Both the position numbers and the translations under genes were made by a program. The notes under the pieces are model-generated. The model saw only the letters and a program-made list of their open reading frames with translations, ran no database searches and was not told the origin of the DNA. This document shows positions 53,924-62,748 of a stretch of DNA of 64,000 nt, piece by piece. Source of the DNA: Betaproteobacteria bacterium (GTDB lineage: Bacteria > Pseudomonadota > Gammaproteobacteria > Burkholderiales > Sulfuricellaceae); NCBI GenBank assembly GCA_021373185.1, contig JAJFTF010000011.1:49046-113045 (forward strand), written 5' to 3'. Position 1 is the first letter of the stretch. Each line of letters opens with the position of its first letter.

Positions 53924-55789
53924 TTAGTAGATATCCTTGTTGTCCGACCACATTTCCTTGTTGAAGCGGACAATCCGGTTGCGGCCTTCTTCCTTGGCGC
54001 GGTATAGCGCGACGTCGGCGTATTTGACGGCTTGCCAGAAGGTTTCGCTGTCCTTGGGGAAGTCCGAGATGCCGATGGAGATGGTTTTTTGCAGGACGAT
54101 GCCGCCGACCTGAACCTTCAGATTTTCCACCGCGACACGAATTTTTTCCGCCACAGCATCGGCGCTTTCTTCGGCGGTGTCTTGCAGGATGATGAGGAAT
54201 TCCTCGCCGCCGTAGCGAATCACCATGTCGGATGAGCGCACCGACTGGGTCAGCACCTTGGCAAGCGCTTTCAGCACCGCATCGCCGGCATCGTGGCCGT
54301 GGTTGTCGTTGACCATCTTGAAGTAGTCGAGGTCGAGCATCAGCACCGATACCTGGGTTTTGCGCCGCTGGTTGGTGGCAACCAGGGTTTCGACATATTC
54401 TTCGAGGAAGCGGCGGTTGTGCAGGCCAGTCATGGCATCGCGCAGGTTCGACTCGCGCAGGGTGTCCATCAGGCGCTTGGCTTCCAGCACCGGCGCGGTT
54501 TCGCGCAGGTAGATGTTGATGAAGGGGATGTACATTTGCAGCAGTTCCTTCTCGTCGCATTCGACGACGAGTTGCAGGATGCTGCCCACCATGCCGGACT
54601 GGATGATGGGAATGCAGATATGGCACATTGATTTCATGCCGTCCTGCGGGCGGAAGGCATAGCAGATGCCCGGCGTTTCAATCGAGTCGATGGTGTGTCC
54701 GGTGCGGCGGGCCCGGCAAGCTTCGGAGCGCATCAGGATTTCAGGATCGCACCAGCGGCATTCCGCGCCGACTTCGCCATCGACGATCACCGGCGTAATT
54801 TGATTGTTGTTGCTGCCGACCTCGTAAAGGGAAAAACGCTTGATCGAGAATTCGTTGATAAGCAGCGCGGACAAACGGTCGTAAATTTCCGCCTTGGATT
54901 CGTCTTCTTCGATGGCCTGCTTGAAGTGTGCGGCTTTGACCAGGCCGTCGACCATCTCGACCGAGGTAATCAGCAAGTTGTGGCCGGGGGGCGGCGCATG
55001 TTTGATCAACTGGGCGACGTTGTCGCCGATGGCAGCCAGGCCTTCCTGGAGAAAATGCATCAGCCGGTTGAGGTCTTCCGCGATCTGGCCGATTTCATCA
55101 TTGCTGAGGCGATCGATTTTGGAATGAAAATCGCCTTGAACCGCGCGCTGGACGGCATGTTCGACCGCGTTCGCGGTCACCGAAAGCGGGCGCAGCAAAC
55201 GGCGCAGGAACAGCATGGCAACGAGAATCGCCAGAGTAACGGCGCCAACCACGAAGCCGATGGTCCACAGCGCGTTGTTTTTCAACTGGGCAATCGACAT
55301 GGTGAGGGTGACGGCGCCCAATACCGAATTATTTGGCACCTGGTGGCATTGCAGGCAATTGGGCGTGCCGGTATTGGTTGCCACGAAGGGGATGGTGCCA
55401 CGGAAGATGGTGTCCGAACCTTTTTCGGTCACTTCGTAAAAAGGTTTGCCTTCCTTGAGGACGCGGGCTTCGATCTCGTCCGCCGGTTGTTCCTGATTCA
55501 GCCCTTTGCCGAACTGGTGTTCGACCATCGGCCCGCGCACCACGCGCGCTATCCCCAAACCCTGCACTTCGGCCAGGCGCGAGAGGAATTGTGCACGCTT
55601 GTCGATAGTACCGTTGATCATCGATTCGGTCAGGCTGACGCGCACGATTTCAGCGGCAGTACGAGCGTGCTGTTCAGCCGAGGCGATGGAGAAGTGACGG
55701 AATGAAAGCAGGCTGACAACCAGCAGGATGGCAACCGTGACAGCGGCGAGCGCAACGAAAAATAGATTGATTTTAGTGTTGAGTTTCAT
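53924..55789 (-). CDS. Diguanylate cyclase with periplasmic c-type heme motif
   Basis: A 621-residue membrane protein: TM1 (about 9-30), periplasmic domain (to about 173) with a heme c motif CLQCH at 145-149 as in DUF3365/Tll0287-like sensors, TM2 (about 174-196), HAMP, a cytosolic GAF-like part (about 275-445) with cysteines (CRWC, CHIC) and a GGDEF domain. The active site RYGGEEF is intact, and RSSD five residues before it is an inhibitory I-site. It would make c-di-GMP in response to redox state or a gas ligand. It is the synthesis counterpart to the HD-GYP protein at 38526. Confidence 0.93.
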   Translation of the reverse strand: MKLNTKINLFFVALAAVTVAILLVVSLLSFRHFSIASAEQHARTAAEIVRVSLTESMINGTIDKRAQFLSRLAEVQGLGIARVVRGPMVEHQFGKGLNQEQPADEIEARVLKEGKPFYEVTEKGSDTIFRGTIPFVATNTGTPNCLQCHQVPNNSVLGAVTLTMSIAQLKNNALWTIGFVVGAVTLAILVAMLFLRRLLRPLSVTANAVEHAVQRAVQGDFHSKIDRLSNDEIGQIAEDLNRLMHFLQEGLAAIGDNVAQLIKHAPPPGHNLLITSVEMVDGLVKAAHFKQAIEEDESKAEIYDRLSALLINEFSIKRFSLYEVGSNNNQITPVIVDGEVGAECRWCDPEILMRSEACRARRTGHTIDSIETPGICYAFRPQDGMKSMCHICIPIIQSGMVGSILQLVVECDEKELLQMYIPFINIYLRETAPVLEAKRLMDTLRESNLRDAMTGLHNRRFLEEYVETLVATNQRRKTQVSVLMLDLDYFKMVNDNHGHDAGDAVLKALAKVLTQSVRSSDMVIRYGGEEFLIILQDTAEESADAVAEKIRVAVENLKVQVGGIVLQKTISIGISDFPKDSETFWQAVKYADVALYRAKEEGRNRIVRFNKEMWSDNKDIY

Positions 55790-55890
55790 TTTTTCTTATT
55801 TGACCCTGAGCAGAGCAGGGTTAATGTATTTCAAACAGGCGCTTGGAGCAAGAAATAATTGACAATAGTCGGCGTCGGCAACGACCTGAT

Positions 55891-56814
55891 TCAGCCGGCA
55901 CGCATCGTGTTTCTCCGTGCGGACAGCAATTCCGTCCGCCAGTGAGCAATCGCCCACTTCCAGAAAACCTCCAGGTCTGCGTCCTTCAATTCAGCCGGCG
56001 GCGACTGGCCGAGAAAAACCAGCGCCTCATATAACTGCGCGACCCGGTTATCCGTTCTCACCGCCGGCGCCAAGGTTTGCTTGCTGAGCTTTTCGCCGCG
56101 TTGGTTCACTGCCACCGGCAAGTGCAGGTAAGCCGGGGTGGGCAGCCCCAGCAAGCGTTGCAGGTATATCTGGCGCGGCGTCGAGTCGAGCAGGTCGGCG
56201 CCGCGCACGACGTGGCTGATCGCCTGCTCGGCATCGTCCGCCACCACCGCCAATTGGTAGGCGAACAGGCCATCGGCGCGGCGCACGACAAAATCGCCGA
56301 CCTCCGCTGCCAGGGTTTGGCTGATGCGCCCCTGCAAGCCATCGTCAAACTCGACCGGATCGGAGTCAGTGCGCACTCTCACCGCTCGCCCTTCCCGGCC
56401 TGCAAGCAAGCCGCCACGGCAGGTGCCGGGGTAGACCGGGCCATCGATGCCGCCGATGGCCGAATCGGCGATTTCCTTGCGGGTGCAGGCGCAAGGGTAG
56501 GCCATACCGAGTTTTTCCAGTTCGTCCAGTGCCGCGCGGTAAGCTTCATTGCGCGCGCTCTGGAACATCACCGCGCCATCCCATTGGAAGCCAAAAGCTT
56601 CCAGCGTGCGCAGGATATCGTCGGCGGCACCCGCCACGACACGGGGCAGGTCGAGGTCTTCCATGCGCACCAGCCATTCGCCGCCGCGACTCTTGGCTTC
56701 AAGGAAGCTGCCCAGCGCCGCGACCAGCGAGCCGAAGTGCAGCGGCCCGGTCGGCGAAGGCGCAAAACGGCCCCGGTAAACTGGCGTATTATTGAATGGC
56801 AACTTGAAACTCAT
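55891..56814 (-). CDS. gluQ: Glutamyl-Q tRNA(Asp) synthetase
   Basis: A 307-residue paralogue of GluRS that lacks the anticodon-binding domain and glutamylates queuosine 34 of tRNA(Asp). Class I signatures RFAPSPTGPLHFGSL (HIGH equivalent) and KLSKQ (KMSKS equivalent) are present, with zinc ligands in the region YPCACTRKEI and YPGTCRGG. Length fits. Confidence 0.95.
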   Translation of the reverse strand: MSFKLPFNNTPVYRGRFAPSPTGPLHFGSLVAALGSFLEAKSRGGEWLVRMEDLDLPRVVAGAADDILRTLEAFGFQWDGAVMFQSARNEAYRAALDELEKLGMAYPCACTRKEIADSAIGGIDGPVYPGTCRGGLLAGREGRAVRVRTDSDPVEFDDGLQGRISQTLAAEVGDFVVRRADGLFAYQLAVVADDAEQAISHVVRGADLLDSTPRQIYLQRLLGLPTPAYLHLPVAVNQRGEKLSKQTLAPAVRTDNRVAQLYEALVFLGQSPPAELKDADLEVFWKWAIAHWRTELLSARRNTMRAG

Positions 56815-56871
56815 GGGCGTCGATCATATCGAATCATAACAAATCCTGAAAACCCACCGGAGACCGCCATC

Positions 56872-57570
56872 ATGATCGAAATCCGTAAAGCCCACGAACG
56901 CGGCCATGCCGACCACGGCTGGCTGGATACCTGGCACACCTTTTCCTTCGCCGACTATTACGACCCGGAACAAATGGGCTATTCCAGCCTGCGCGTCATC
57001 AACGACGACCGGGTAGCGCCCGGCAGCGGCTTCCCAACCCATCCGCACCGCGATATGGAAATTGTCACTTATGTGCTGGCGGGCGCCTTGCAACATCAGG
57101 ACAGCATGGGCAACGGTACCGTGATCCGGCCCGGCGAGGTGCAGCGCATGAGCGCCGGTAGCGGCATCCGCCACAGCGAATTCAATGCTTCGAAAAACGA
57201 GCCCGTGCATTTGCTGCAGATATGGATCATGCCGGAACAGAACGGCCTCACGCCGAGCTATGAGCAGAAGTTTTTCGATAGCGCCGAGAAGCTCGGCAAG
57301 TTGCGGCTGGTCGCTTCGCCCGACGGCAGCGAAGGCTCGGTGACCATCCATCAGGACGCGAGAATCCATGCCGCTCTGATTGATCCTGAACACTCTGCTG
57401 AACATGCCTTGGCGCAGGGCAGGCGCGCTTATCTGCATGTCGCGCAGGGCGAAATGTTCCTCAACGGACAGCCCTTGCAGGCCGGAGATGGCGCGCGCAT
57501 CGAGGGCGAAACTGAACTACACTTGAAATCCGGCAGTTCCGCCGAAATATTGCTGTTTGATCTGGCCTGA
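56872..57570 (+). CDS. Pirin family protein
   Basis: A 232-residue bicupin. The metal-binding N-terminal cupin has PTHPHRDMEIVTYVLAGALQH (His, His, Glu) and HSEFNAS, characteristic of pirin/YhhW quercetinase-like proteins. The start MIEIRKAHERGHADHGWLD fits the family. ACCGGAGACC precedes the ATG. Role unknown; next to a flavin oxidoreductase and nitroreductase it may take part in handling aromatic or electrophilic compounds. Confidence 0.92.
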   Translation: MIEIRKAHERGHADHGWLDTWHTFSFADYYDPEQMGYSSLRVINDDRVAPGSGFPTHPHRDMEIVTYVLAGALQHQDSMGNGTVIRPGEVQRMSAGSGIRHSEFNASKNEPVHLLQIWIMPEQNGLTPSYEQKFFDSAEKLGKLRLVASPDGSEGSVTIHQDARIHAALIDPEHSAEHALAQGRRAYLHVAQGEMFLNGQPLQAGDGARIEGETELHLKSGSSAEILLFDLA

Positions 57571-57590
57571 CAATAGCTTCAAAAGCATGC

Positions 57591-57729
57591 ACCACGAATG
57601 ACACGAATGTTCACGAATTCACACGAATAAAAACATTAACCGCCTTGCTTGAAGTGGCGGAGAGTCCGGCAAAAACACGACAGCCTAGTTATTCGCGAAC
57701 ATTCGTGTTCTATTCGTGTCATTCGTGGT
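57591..57729. repeat. Inverted CACGAAT-type repeat
   Basis: ACCACGAATGACACGAAT (57591-57608) has its exact reverse complement at 57712-57729. Both arms go on with more copies of CACGAAT and TTCACGAA or TTCGCGAA in differing order. It lies between pirin and the ene-reductase. Of the same general type as the repeat at 46116-46251. Confidence 0.7.
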
Positions 57730-57758
57730 TAAATTTCATATAGGATCAAGGAGAACAT

Positions 57759-58829
57759 ATGCCCACCAATCTTTTCTCGCCACTGCAAATGGGTTCGCTC
57801 TCCCTGACCAACCGCATCGCGATGGCACCGCTGACGCGCAACCGTGCCGGCGCCGGCAACGCTCCCCAGGCCATGAACGTGGAGTACTACCGCCAACGCG
57901 CTTCGGCAGGGCTGATCGTCACCGAAGGCGCGCAAATTTCCGCAACCGCAGTCGGCTACCTGGCCACGCCCGGCATCCATAGCACCGGGCAGATCGCCGG
58001 CTGGAAACAGGTTACCGATGCCGTCCACAGCCGGGGAGGAAAAATCTTCCTGCAACTCTGGCACTGCGGTCGGGTATCGCATCCTTCGCTACAGCCGGGC
58101 GGCATCCTGCCGGTCGCGCCCTCCGCCATCCTGCCGGCTGGGCAGGCCTTCACTCCGACCGGCTGGCAGCCTCTGGTCACGCCGCGCGCGCTGGAATCCT
58201 CCGAGCTGCCGGGCATCGTTGCGGATTACCGCAAGGCCGCGCAAAACTGCGTGGAAGCGGGTTTCGACGGCGTTGAAATCCACGCCGCCAATGGCTATCT
58301 GCTCGACCAGTTCATCCGCGACGGCGCCAACCGGCGCACCGATGCCTATGGCGGCTCGTTGGAAAACCGCAGCCGCCTGCTGCTGGAAGTGGTCGGGGCG
58401 GTAGCCGGAGTATGGGGCGCCGAACGGGTCGGCGTGCGCTTCTCGCCGATCAACAGCTTCAACGACATGAGCGATTCCGATCCGCAGCGAACTTTCGACT
58501 ACATGGCCACCGCCCTGAATGCCTTCGATCTGGCTTATCTGCATGGCATGGAACTGGATTTCGGTGCCAACCCGCCAGATTTCGATTTCGCCCAATTCCG
58601 CCGCTGCTTCAAGGGGCGCTACATGGCCAACGGCGGTTACGACCAAGCGCGCGCCAATGCCGCGCTGGCCTCTGGCTATGCCGACCTGGTGGCTTTCGGC
58701 GCATCCTTCATCGCCAATCCCGATTTGCCGGAACGCTTCGCCCGCAACGCCCCGCTCAACACGCCCGACCAAGCGACTTTCTATGGCGGCGACGAAAAAG
58801 GCTATACCGATTACCCAGCCCTTTCTTAA
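57759..58829 (+). CDS. Old-yellow-enzyme type ene-reductase (NADH:flavin oxidoreductase)
   Basis: A 356-residue FMN TIM barrel of the OYE class: NRIAMAPLTRNRA, IFLQLWHCGRVSHP, GFDGVEIHAANGYLLDQFIRDGANRRTDAYGG (split over about 168-198), and YMANGGYD and GRYMA. The substrate-binding His-Ala-Ala-Asn pair is intact (HAAN). It reduces activated alkenes, nitro or nitrate esters. It follows pirin and precedes a nitroreductase by 15 bp; AAGGAG is upstream. Confidence 0.94.
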   Translation: MPTNLFSPLQMGSLSLTNRIAMAPLTRNRAGAGNAPQAMNVEYYRQRASAGLIVTEGAQISATAVGYLATPGIHSTGQIAGWKQVTDAVHSRGGKIFLQLWHCGRVSHPSLQPGGILPVAPSAILPAGQAFTPTGWQPLVTPRALESSELPGIVADYRKAAQNCVEAGFDGVEIHAANGYLLDQFIRDGANRRTDAYGGSLENRSRLLLEVVGAVAGVWGAERVGVRFSPINSFNDMSDSDPQRTFDYMATALNAFDLAYLHGMELDFGANPPDFDFAQFRRCFKGRYMANGGYDQARANAALASGYADLVAFGASFIANPDLPERFARNAPLNTPDQATFYGGDEKGYTDYPALS

Positions 58830-58844
58830 TCCAGAGGAATTCTC

Positions 58845-59450
58845 ATGCGTACCAAAACCGCCCTAACCCAAGCCGACATTCACGACCTCATTGCCAGGCG
58901 CTGGAGCTGCCGCGCCTTTGACAAAACCCGAGCGGTCAGCCGCGAGCAGATCGTCGGCCTGCTCGAAGCCGCGCGCTGGGCGCCCTCCTGCTTCGGCGAC
59001 GAACCCTGGCGTTTCATCATCTGGGACAGAAACAGCGACGCAGCCGCCTGGCAAAAAGCTTTCGAATGCTTGGTGGAATGGAACCAGAACTGGGTGAAGA
59101 ATGCGCCGATACTGATGGCAGTCACCGCCAACAGCCTGTTTCGCAAAAACGGCGAACCCAACCGCTGGGGCCAATATGACACCGGCGCTGCCGCCGAAAA
59201 CCTTTGCCTGCAGGCTGTCGCCTCCGGCCTGATGGCGCACCAGATGGGGGGATTCGACGAAGCCAGGGTGCGCGACACGTTCAAGGTCCCGAAAGAATTC
59301 GCGATCATGGCGATGATCGCCGTCGGCTATCAGGACGAACCGGAAATTCTCAATGACGAACTCAAGCAGCAGGAACTGGCCGAGCGCGCCAGAACGCCGC
59401 TCGGTGTGCATTTCTTCGAAAATGACTGGGGTCTGCCGGTAAAAGCCTAA
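58845..59450 (+). CDS. Nitroreductase family protein
   Basis: A 201-residue FMN-dependent protein: RRWSCRAFDK near the N-terminus (FMN binding Arg-Ser-xx-Arg variant), EAARWAPSCFGDEPWRFII, and ENLCLQAVASGLMAHQMGGFD. Forms an operon with the ene-reductase. It overlaps the convergent arfB by 4 bp. Confidence 0.92.
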   Translation: MRTKTALTQADIHDLIARRWSCRAFDKTRAVSREQIVGLLEAARWAPSCFGDEPWRFIIWDRNSDAAAWQKAFECLVEWNQNWVKNAPILMAVTANSLFRKNGEPNRWGQYDTGAAAENLCLQAVASGLMAHQMGGFDEARVRDTFKVPKEFAIMAMIAVGYQDEPEILNDELKQQELAERARTPLGVHFFENDWGLPVKA

Positions 59451-59863
59451 TCCTCGATCTTGCCTCGCCCGCGCTTGATCTCGCCGCGCTGCTTCTTGGA
59501 TTCCAGCCTGCGCCGTTTCGACGCTTGGGTCGGCTTGGTCTCGATGCGCAATTTAGGCTTCTCGGCAGCCCGGCAGATCAGCGCGACCAGGCGTGCGATC
59601 GCATCCTGCCGGTTGCGCTCCTGCGTGCGGAAACGTTTCGCCTCGATCAGCACTTCGCCTTCATTGGTCAGCCGGCTCCCTGCCAGTTTCATCAGGCGCT
59701 CGCGCACCGCCTCCGGCAGCGAAGGCGAGCGCGCGGCGTTAAAGCGCAACTGCACGGCGGTGGACACCTTGTTGACGTTCTGCCCGCCCGGCCCGGAGGC
59801 GCGGATGAACTGCAATTCGATTTCGCGCTCGTCGATGGCAAGCAGAGGGGTAATCCGAATCAT
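59447..59863 (-). CDS. arfB: Alternative ribosome rescue factor ArfB (peptidyl-tRNA hydrolase)
   Basis: A 138-residue protein with the catalytic GGQ in RASGPGGQNVNKVSTAVQL and a basic C-terminal tail (ASKRRRLESKKQRGEIKR) that enters the mRNA channel of stalled ribosomes. It lacks the codon-recognition domains of RF1/RF2. Convergent with the nitroreductase gene, with its last 4 bp overlapping. Confidence 0.95.
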   Translation of the reverse strand: MIRITPLLAIDEREIELQFIRASGPGGQNVNKVSTAVQLRFNAARSPSLPEAVRERLMKLAGSRLTNEGEVLIEAKRFRTQERNRQDAIARLVALICRAAEKPKLRIETKPTQASKRRRLESKKQRGEIKRGRGKIED

Positions 59864-59944
59864 GTTTAAACCGGACAGTGACGGCCAACTCGGGCCGGGA
59901 GCCGATCATGATATCGCACCGAACTGCGGTTCGCGAGGTGAATA

Positions 59945-60823
59945 ATGTGGCAGCGCATCAGCAAGGAAATCTCCGCAACGACCGGCGAAACTTTTCACGC
60001 TCGAACGGGCCGGCCCGTCGGCGGCGGATGCATTAACGCCGCTTATCTGGTCGAAGACGGTGCGCGCCGCTTCCTGGTTAAAATCAATCAAGCCTCAAAT
60101 CTTGCCATGTTCGAAGCGGAGGCCGAGGGGCTGAATGAAATCTCGGCAACGCGCACCATCCGCGCACCGGCTCCAATATGCACCGGACTAGCACTGGATT
60201 CGGCATTTCTGGTACTGGAATTTATCGATCTGTACAGCCGTGAAAAAGGCGGAGAGGAATTGCTGGGGCGGCAACTGGCCGACATGCACCGGGTAACCAG
60301 CACCCAGCATGGCTGGCATCGCGACAACACTATCGGCGCCACGCTTCAGATCAATACCGTCACCGACAACTGGCTGGAGTTCTGGCGCGACCGGCGGCTC
60401 GCGCCCCAGCTTGCACTGGCCGCACGTAACGGGCACAACGGCAGGCTACAGCACCAGGCAGAACATTTAATGGCCAGGCTGGATGAATTTCTGGCCGGGC
60501 ATAATCCGCCGCCATCGCTATTGCATGGTGATTTGTGGAGCGGGAACCGTGCTTGCTCGCACAGCGGAGAACCGGTTATTTTCGACCCGGCGGTCTATTA
60601 CGGCGACAGGGAAACCGACTTGGCGATGACCGAATTGTTCGGCGGTTTTTCCGCCACTTTCTACGCCGCCTACCGTGAGGCTTTCCCTCTCGATCCCGGC
60701 TACAGTGTGCGGAAAACGCTGTACAACCTTTACCACGTGCTGAACCACCTCAACCTGTTTGGCGGAGGTTATTCAGCGCAGGCGGAAAGCATGATTGAAA
60801 AGTTACTGAGTGAGACAGCGTGA
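59945..60823 (+). CDS. Fructosamine kinase family protein
   Basis: A 292-residue kinase of the fructosamine-3-kinase/aminoglycoside phosphotransferase fold. PVGGGCINAAYLV forms the glycine loop, FLVKIN the ATP lysine, LLHGDLWSGN the catalytic loop and IFDPAVYYGDRETDLAM the metal site. It likely repairs glycated proteins. Start ATG at 59945 has GAGGTGAATA before it. Confidence 0.92.
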   Translation: MWQRISKEISATTGETFHARTGRPVGGGCINAAYLVEDGARRFLVKINQASNLAMFEAEAEGLNEISATRTIRAPAPICTGLALDSAFLVLEFIDLYSREKGGEELLGRQLADMHRVTSTQHGWHRDNTIGATLQINTVTDNWLEFWRDRRLAPQLALAARNGHNGRLQHQAEHLMARLDEFLAGHNPPPSLLHGDLWSGNRACSHSGEPVIFDPAVYYGDRETDLAMTELFGGFSATFYAAYREAFPLDPGYSVRKTLYNLYHVLNHLNLFGGGYSAQAESMIEKLLSETA

Positions 60824-60848
60824 CGCGCCGCGAACGGCGAGCCGAAGA

Positions 60849-61052
60849 CTAGGCCGTAGTATTGACGTTCCGCCCCAGATTCGGCGGCAGGTTGGATGTC
60901 GAGGGCTTGGCGGGCGGCGGCACCGTAGCGAGCACGGCAGCCATATTCTGCTTATCCATATCCATGGCTTTCTTCTGGATGCTTGTGCCAACCGCGTCGC
61001 CGACCGCTTGGCCGGATAAGGCATTGACACTGGATGCGCTGGATATATCCAT
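60849..61052 (-). CDS. YjfB-type putative motility protein
   Basis: A 67-residue protein with an N-terminus MDISSASSVNALSGQAVGDAVG split and a KKAMDMDKQNMAAVLATVP core, like the small YjfB putative motility family. The tail is Pro/Asn-rich. AGAGG is 10 bases before ATG 61052; extension to 61100 is not needed. Function unknown. No flagellar gene is in the window. Confidence 0.72.
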   Translation of the reverse strand: MDISSASSVNALSGQAVGDAVGTSIQKKAMDMDKQNMAAVLATVPPPAKPSTSNLPPNLGRNVNTTA

Positions 61053-61354
61053 GATGAAACCTCTACTGTAAGTTAAATCCACAATTACAAAATATAGCAC
61101 TTACCTTTGAAATGCAAGCGAATACGCGGATAAAGCTATTCTCTAACGACCCATATTGAACCTCGGCGAATTGGCTGCCATTCATCTCCCGACTAACCAG
61201 ACACTTCCGTCCTGTTTTTTAATTTCAAAAAAGCTTGCCTTGGTCAAAACAAATTCAGTATGCTTGCCTTGAACCTGGACGGTGCAATCCTACGCATTCA
61301 AGAAACCATGACCGCCTTGTTGGACAAAAGGGGGCCGGAACTCAGGAGGATTCG
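61053..61354. other. Gap containing the probable sox promoter
   Basis: 302 bp without a gene. It holds GCTTGCCTTG twice (61233-61242 and 61262-61271, 29 bp apart), a possible regulator site, and AGGAGGA at 61344-61350 for soxX. No sharp -10 or -35 pair is seen. Confidence 0.5.
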
Positions 61355-61708
61355 ATGCAAAAAAAATCGGTGCTTTTACTTTCGCTTATCGCCGGACTGG
61401 GGATTACCAACATGGTCTCGGCAGCGGATGTTGCCATGGACGGACGGAAAATAGCTTTCGACAGAACGAAGGGAAACTGCCTTTCCTGTCACGGCATCCC
61501 CAATGATCCCAAGGCTGAATCGACCGGCAACATTGGCCCTCCCTTCATCATGATGAAGGAGCGCTATCCCGATCGTGCCAAGCTGCGCGCACAGATATGG
61601 GATTCCACCCAAGCCAACCCGAGAACTGCAATGCCGCCTTTCGGCAAACATCGTATACTGACCGAACAGGAAATCGATCAAGTAGTTGAATACGTACAAA
61701 GCCTTTAA
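61355..61708 (+). CDS. soxX: Sulfur oxidation cytochrome c SoxX
   Basis: A 117-residue monoheme cytochrome: signal peptide (to about 23), heme motif CLSCH near 45-49 and distal methionine in TAMPPFG. Pairs with SoxA in SoxXA, which attaches thiosulfate to SoxY. AGGAGG precedes the ATG. Start of the sox operon. Confidence 0.94.
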   Translation: MQKKSVLLLSLIAGLGITNMVSAADVAMDGRKIAFDRTKGNCLSCHGIPNDPKAESTGNIGPPFIMMKERYPDRAKLRAQIWDSTQANPRTAMPPFGKHRILTEQEIDQVVEYVQSL

Positions 61709-61734
61709 TTTCTAAATTTCATGGAGAGCGAACA

Positions 61735-62205
61735 ATGAATCAATTGCGTAGAACTTTTTTGAAGCGCACCGGCGCAGCGGGAACGGTGGCGGTCGCAATC
61801 GCGGCTGGCCTGCTCAAGCCAGGCCAGGTGCTGGCTGCTGAATGGAACAAAGCCGCTTTCGAGGCAACCACCACGGATAACGCCATGAAAAACGTCGGCG
61901 TGGCGGGCGCAACCGAAAGCAAGGATGTCCAGATCAAGGCACCGGATATTGCAGAAAATGGCGCGGTCGTGCCGGTGGAAATCACCTGTAAAATCGCCGG
62001 CGTCACGTCGATCATGATCTTCGTCGACAAGAACCAGAACCCGCTGCTCGCCGACTTCACCCTTGCCAATGGTGCCGAGCCATACGTTTCCACGCGCATC
62101 AAGATGGCATCCACCTCCCATGTCAGGGCAGTAGTAAAAGCCGGCGGCAAAGCTTACTTTGCCGCCAAGGAAGTCAAGGTAACCATCGGCGGCTGCGGCG
62201 GCTAA
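61735..62205 (+). CDS. soxY: Sulfur carrier protein SoxY
   Basis: A 156-residue protein with a Tat signal (RRTFLKR, then hydrophobic stretch to about 33) and the C-terminal swinging arm GGCGG, whose cysteine carries the sulfur substrate. Central motif VPVEITCKI. Forms SoxYZ with the next gene, in the periplasm. Confidence 0.96.
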   Translation: MNQLRRTFLKRTGAAGTVAVAIAAGLLKPGQVLAAEWNKAAFEATTTDNAMKNVGVAGATESKDVQIKAPDIAENGAVVPVEITCKIAGVTSIMIFVDKNQNPLLADFTLANGAEPYVSTRIKMASTSHVRAVVKAGGKAYFAAKEVKVTIGGCGG

Positions 62206-62271
62206 TCGAACCCGGACTGATTTGACAAATATCTCGAACATATTGAACAGACTGATCATAAGGATACGAAC

Positions 62272-62586
62272 ATGGCTGAAGGAATGAAAATTCGCGCGAC
62301 GTTGCAAGGCGATGTCGCTGACGTAAAATCGCTGATGAACCACATCATGGAAACCGGCCTGCGCAAGGACGCGAAAACCGGAAAACTGATCCCTGCCCAC
62401 TTCATCAACCAGGTCGTTGCCACCCTGAACGGCAAAACCGTTCTGGAAGCACAATGGGGCGCGGCAATCTCCAAAAACCCCTTCCTCGGTTTCAAGATCA
62501 AGGGAGCAAAAGCCGGCGACAAGATTGTCATCAACACGGTGGACAACAACGGCGAGAAAATCAGCGGGGAAACAACCGTAGCCTGA
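62272..62586 (+). CDS. soxZ: SoxZ, partner of SoxY
   Basis: A 104-residue protein without signal peptide, so exported with SoxY. Family pattern VKSLMNHIMETGLRKD, IPAHFINQVVATLNG, NPFLGFKIKGAKAGD. AAGGA lies before the ATG. Confidence 0.96.
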   Translation: MAEGMKIRATLQGDVADVKSLMNHIMETGLRKDAKTGKLIPAHFINQVVATLNGKTVLEAQWGAAISKNPFLGFKIKGAKAGDKIVINTVDNNGEKISGETTVA

Positions 62587-62672
62587 AAATGTTGTTCCGG
62601 GAAACGGCGGCGGCGCACAACGACCGGGAAACCGGATAAGCGAAGTGAACGCCGTCGGCCCCATGCTGAAAC

Positions 62673-62692
62673 AAGCCTGACATTTCAGGCTT
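62673..62692 (+). repeat. Hairpin between soxZ and soxA
   Basis: AAGCCTG and CAGGCTT around a 6-base loop (ACATTT). It may set the ratio of soxXYZ to soxAB messages. No T-run. Confidence 0.5.
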
Positions 62693-62748
62693 AAACCGGG
62701 CAGGGTATAGCCGGATTTAAAAAATAATTGATCTCTGAAAAAGGAACG

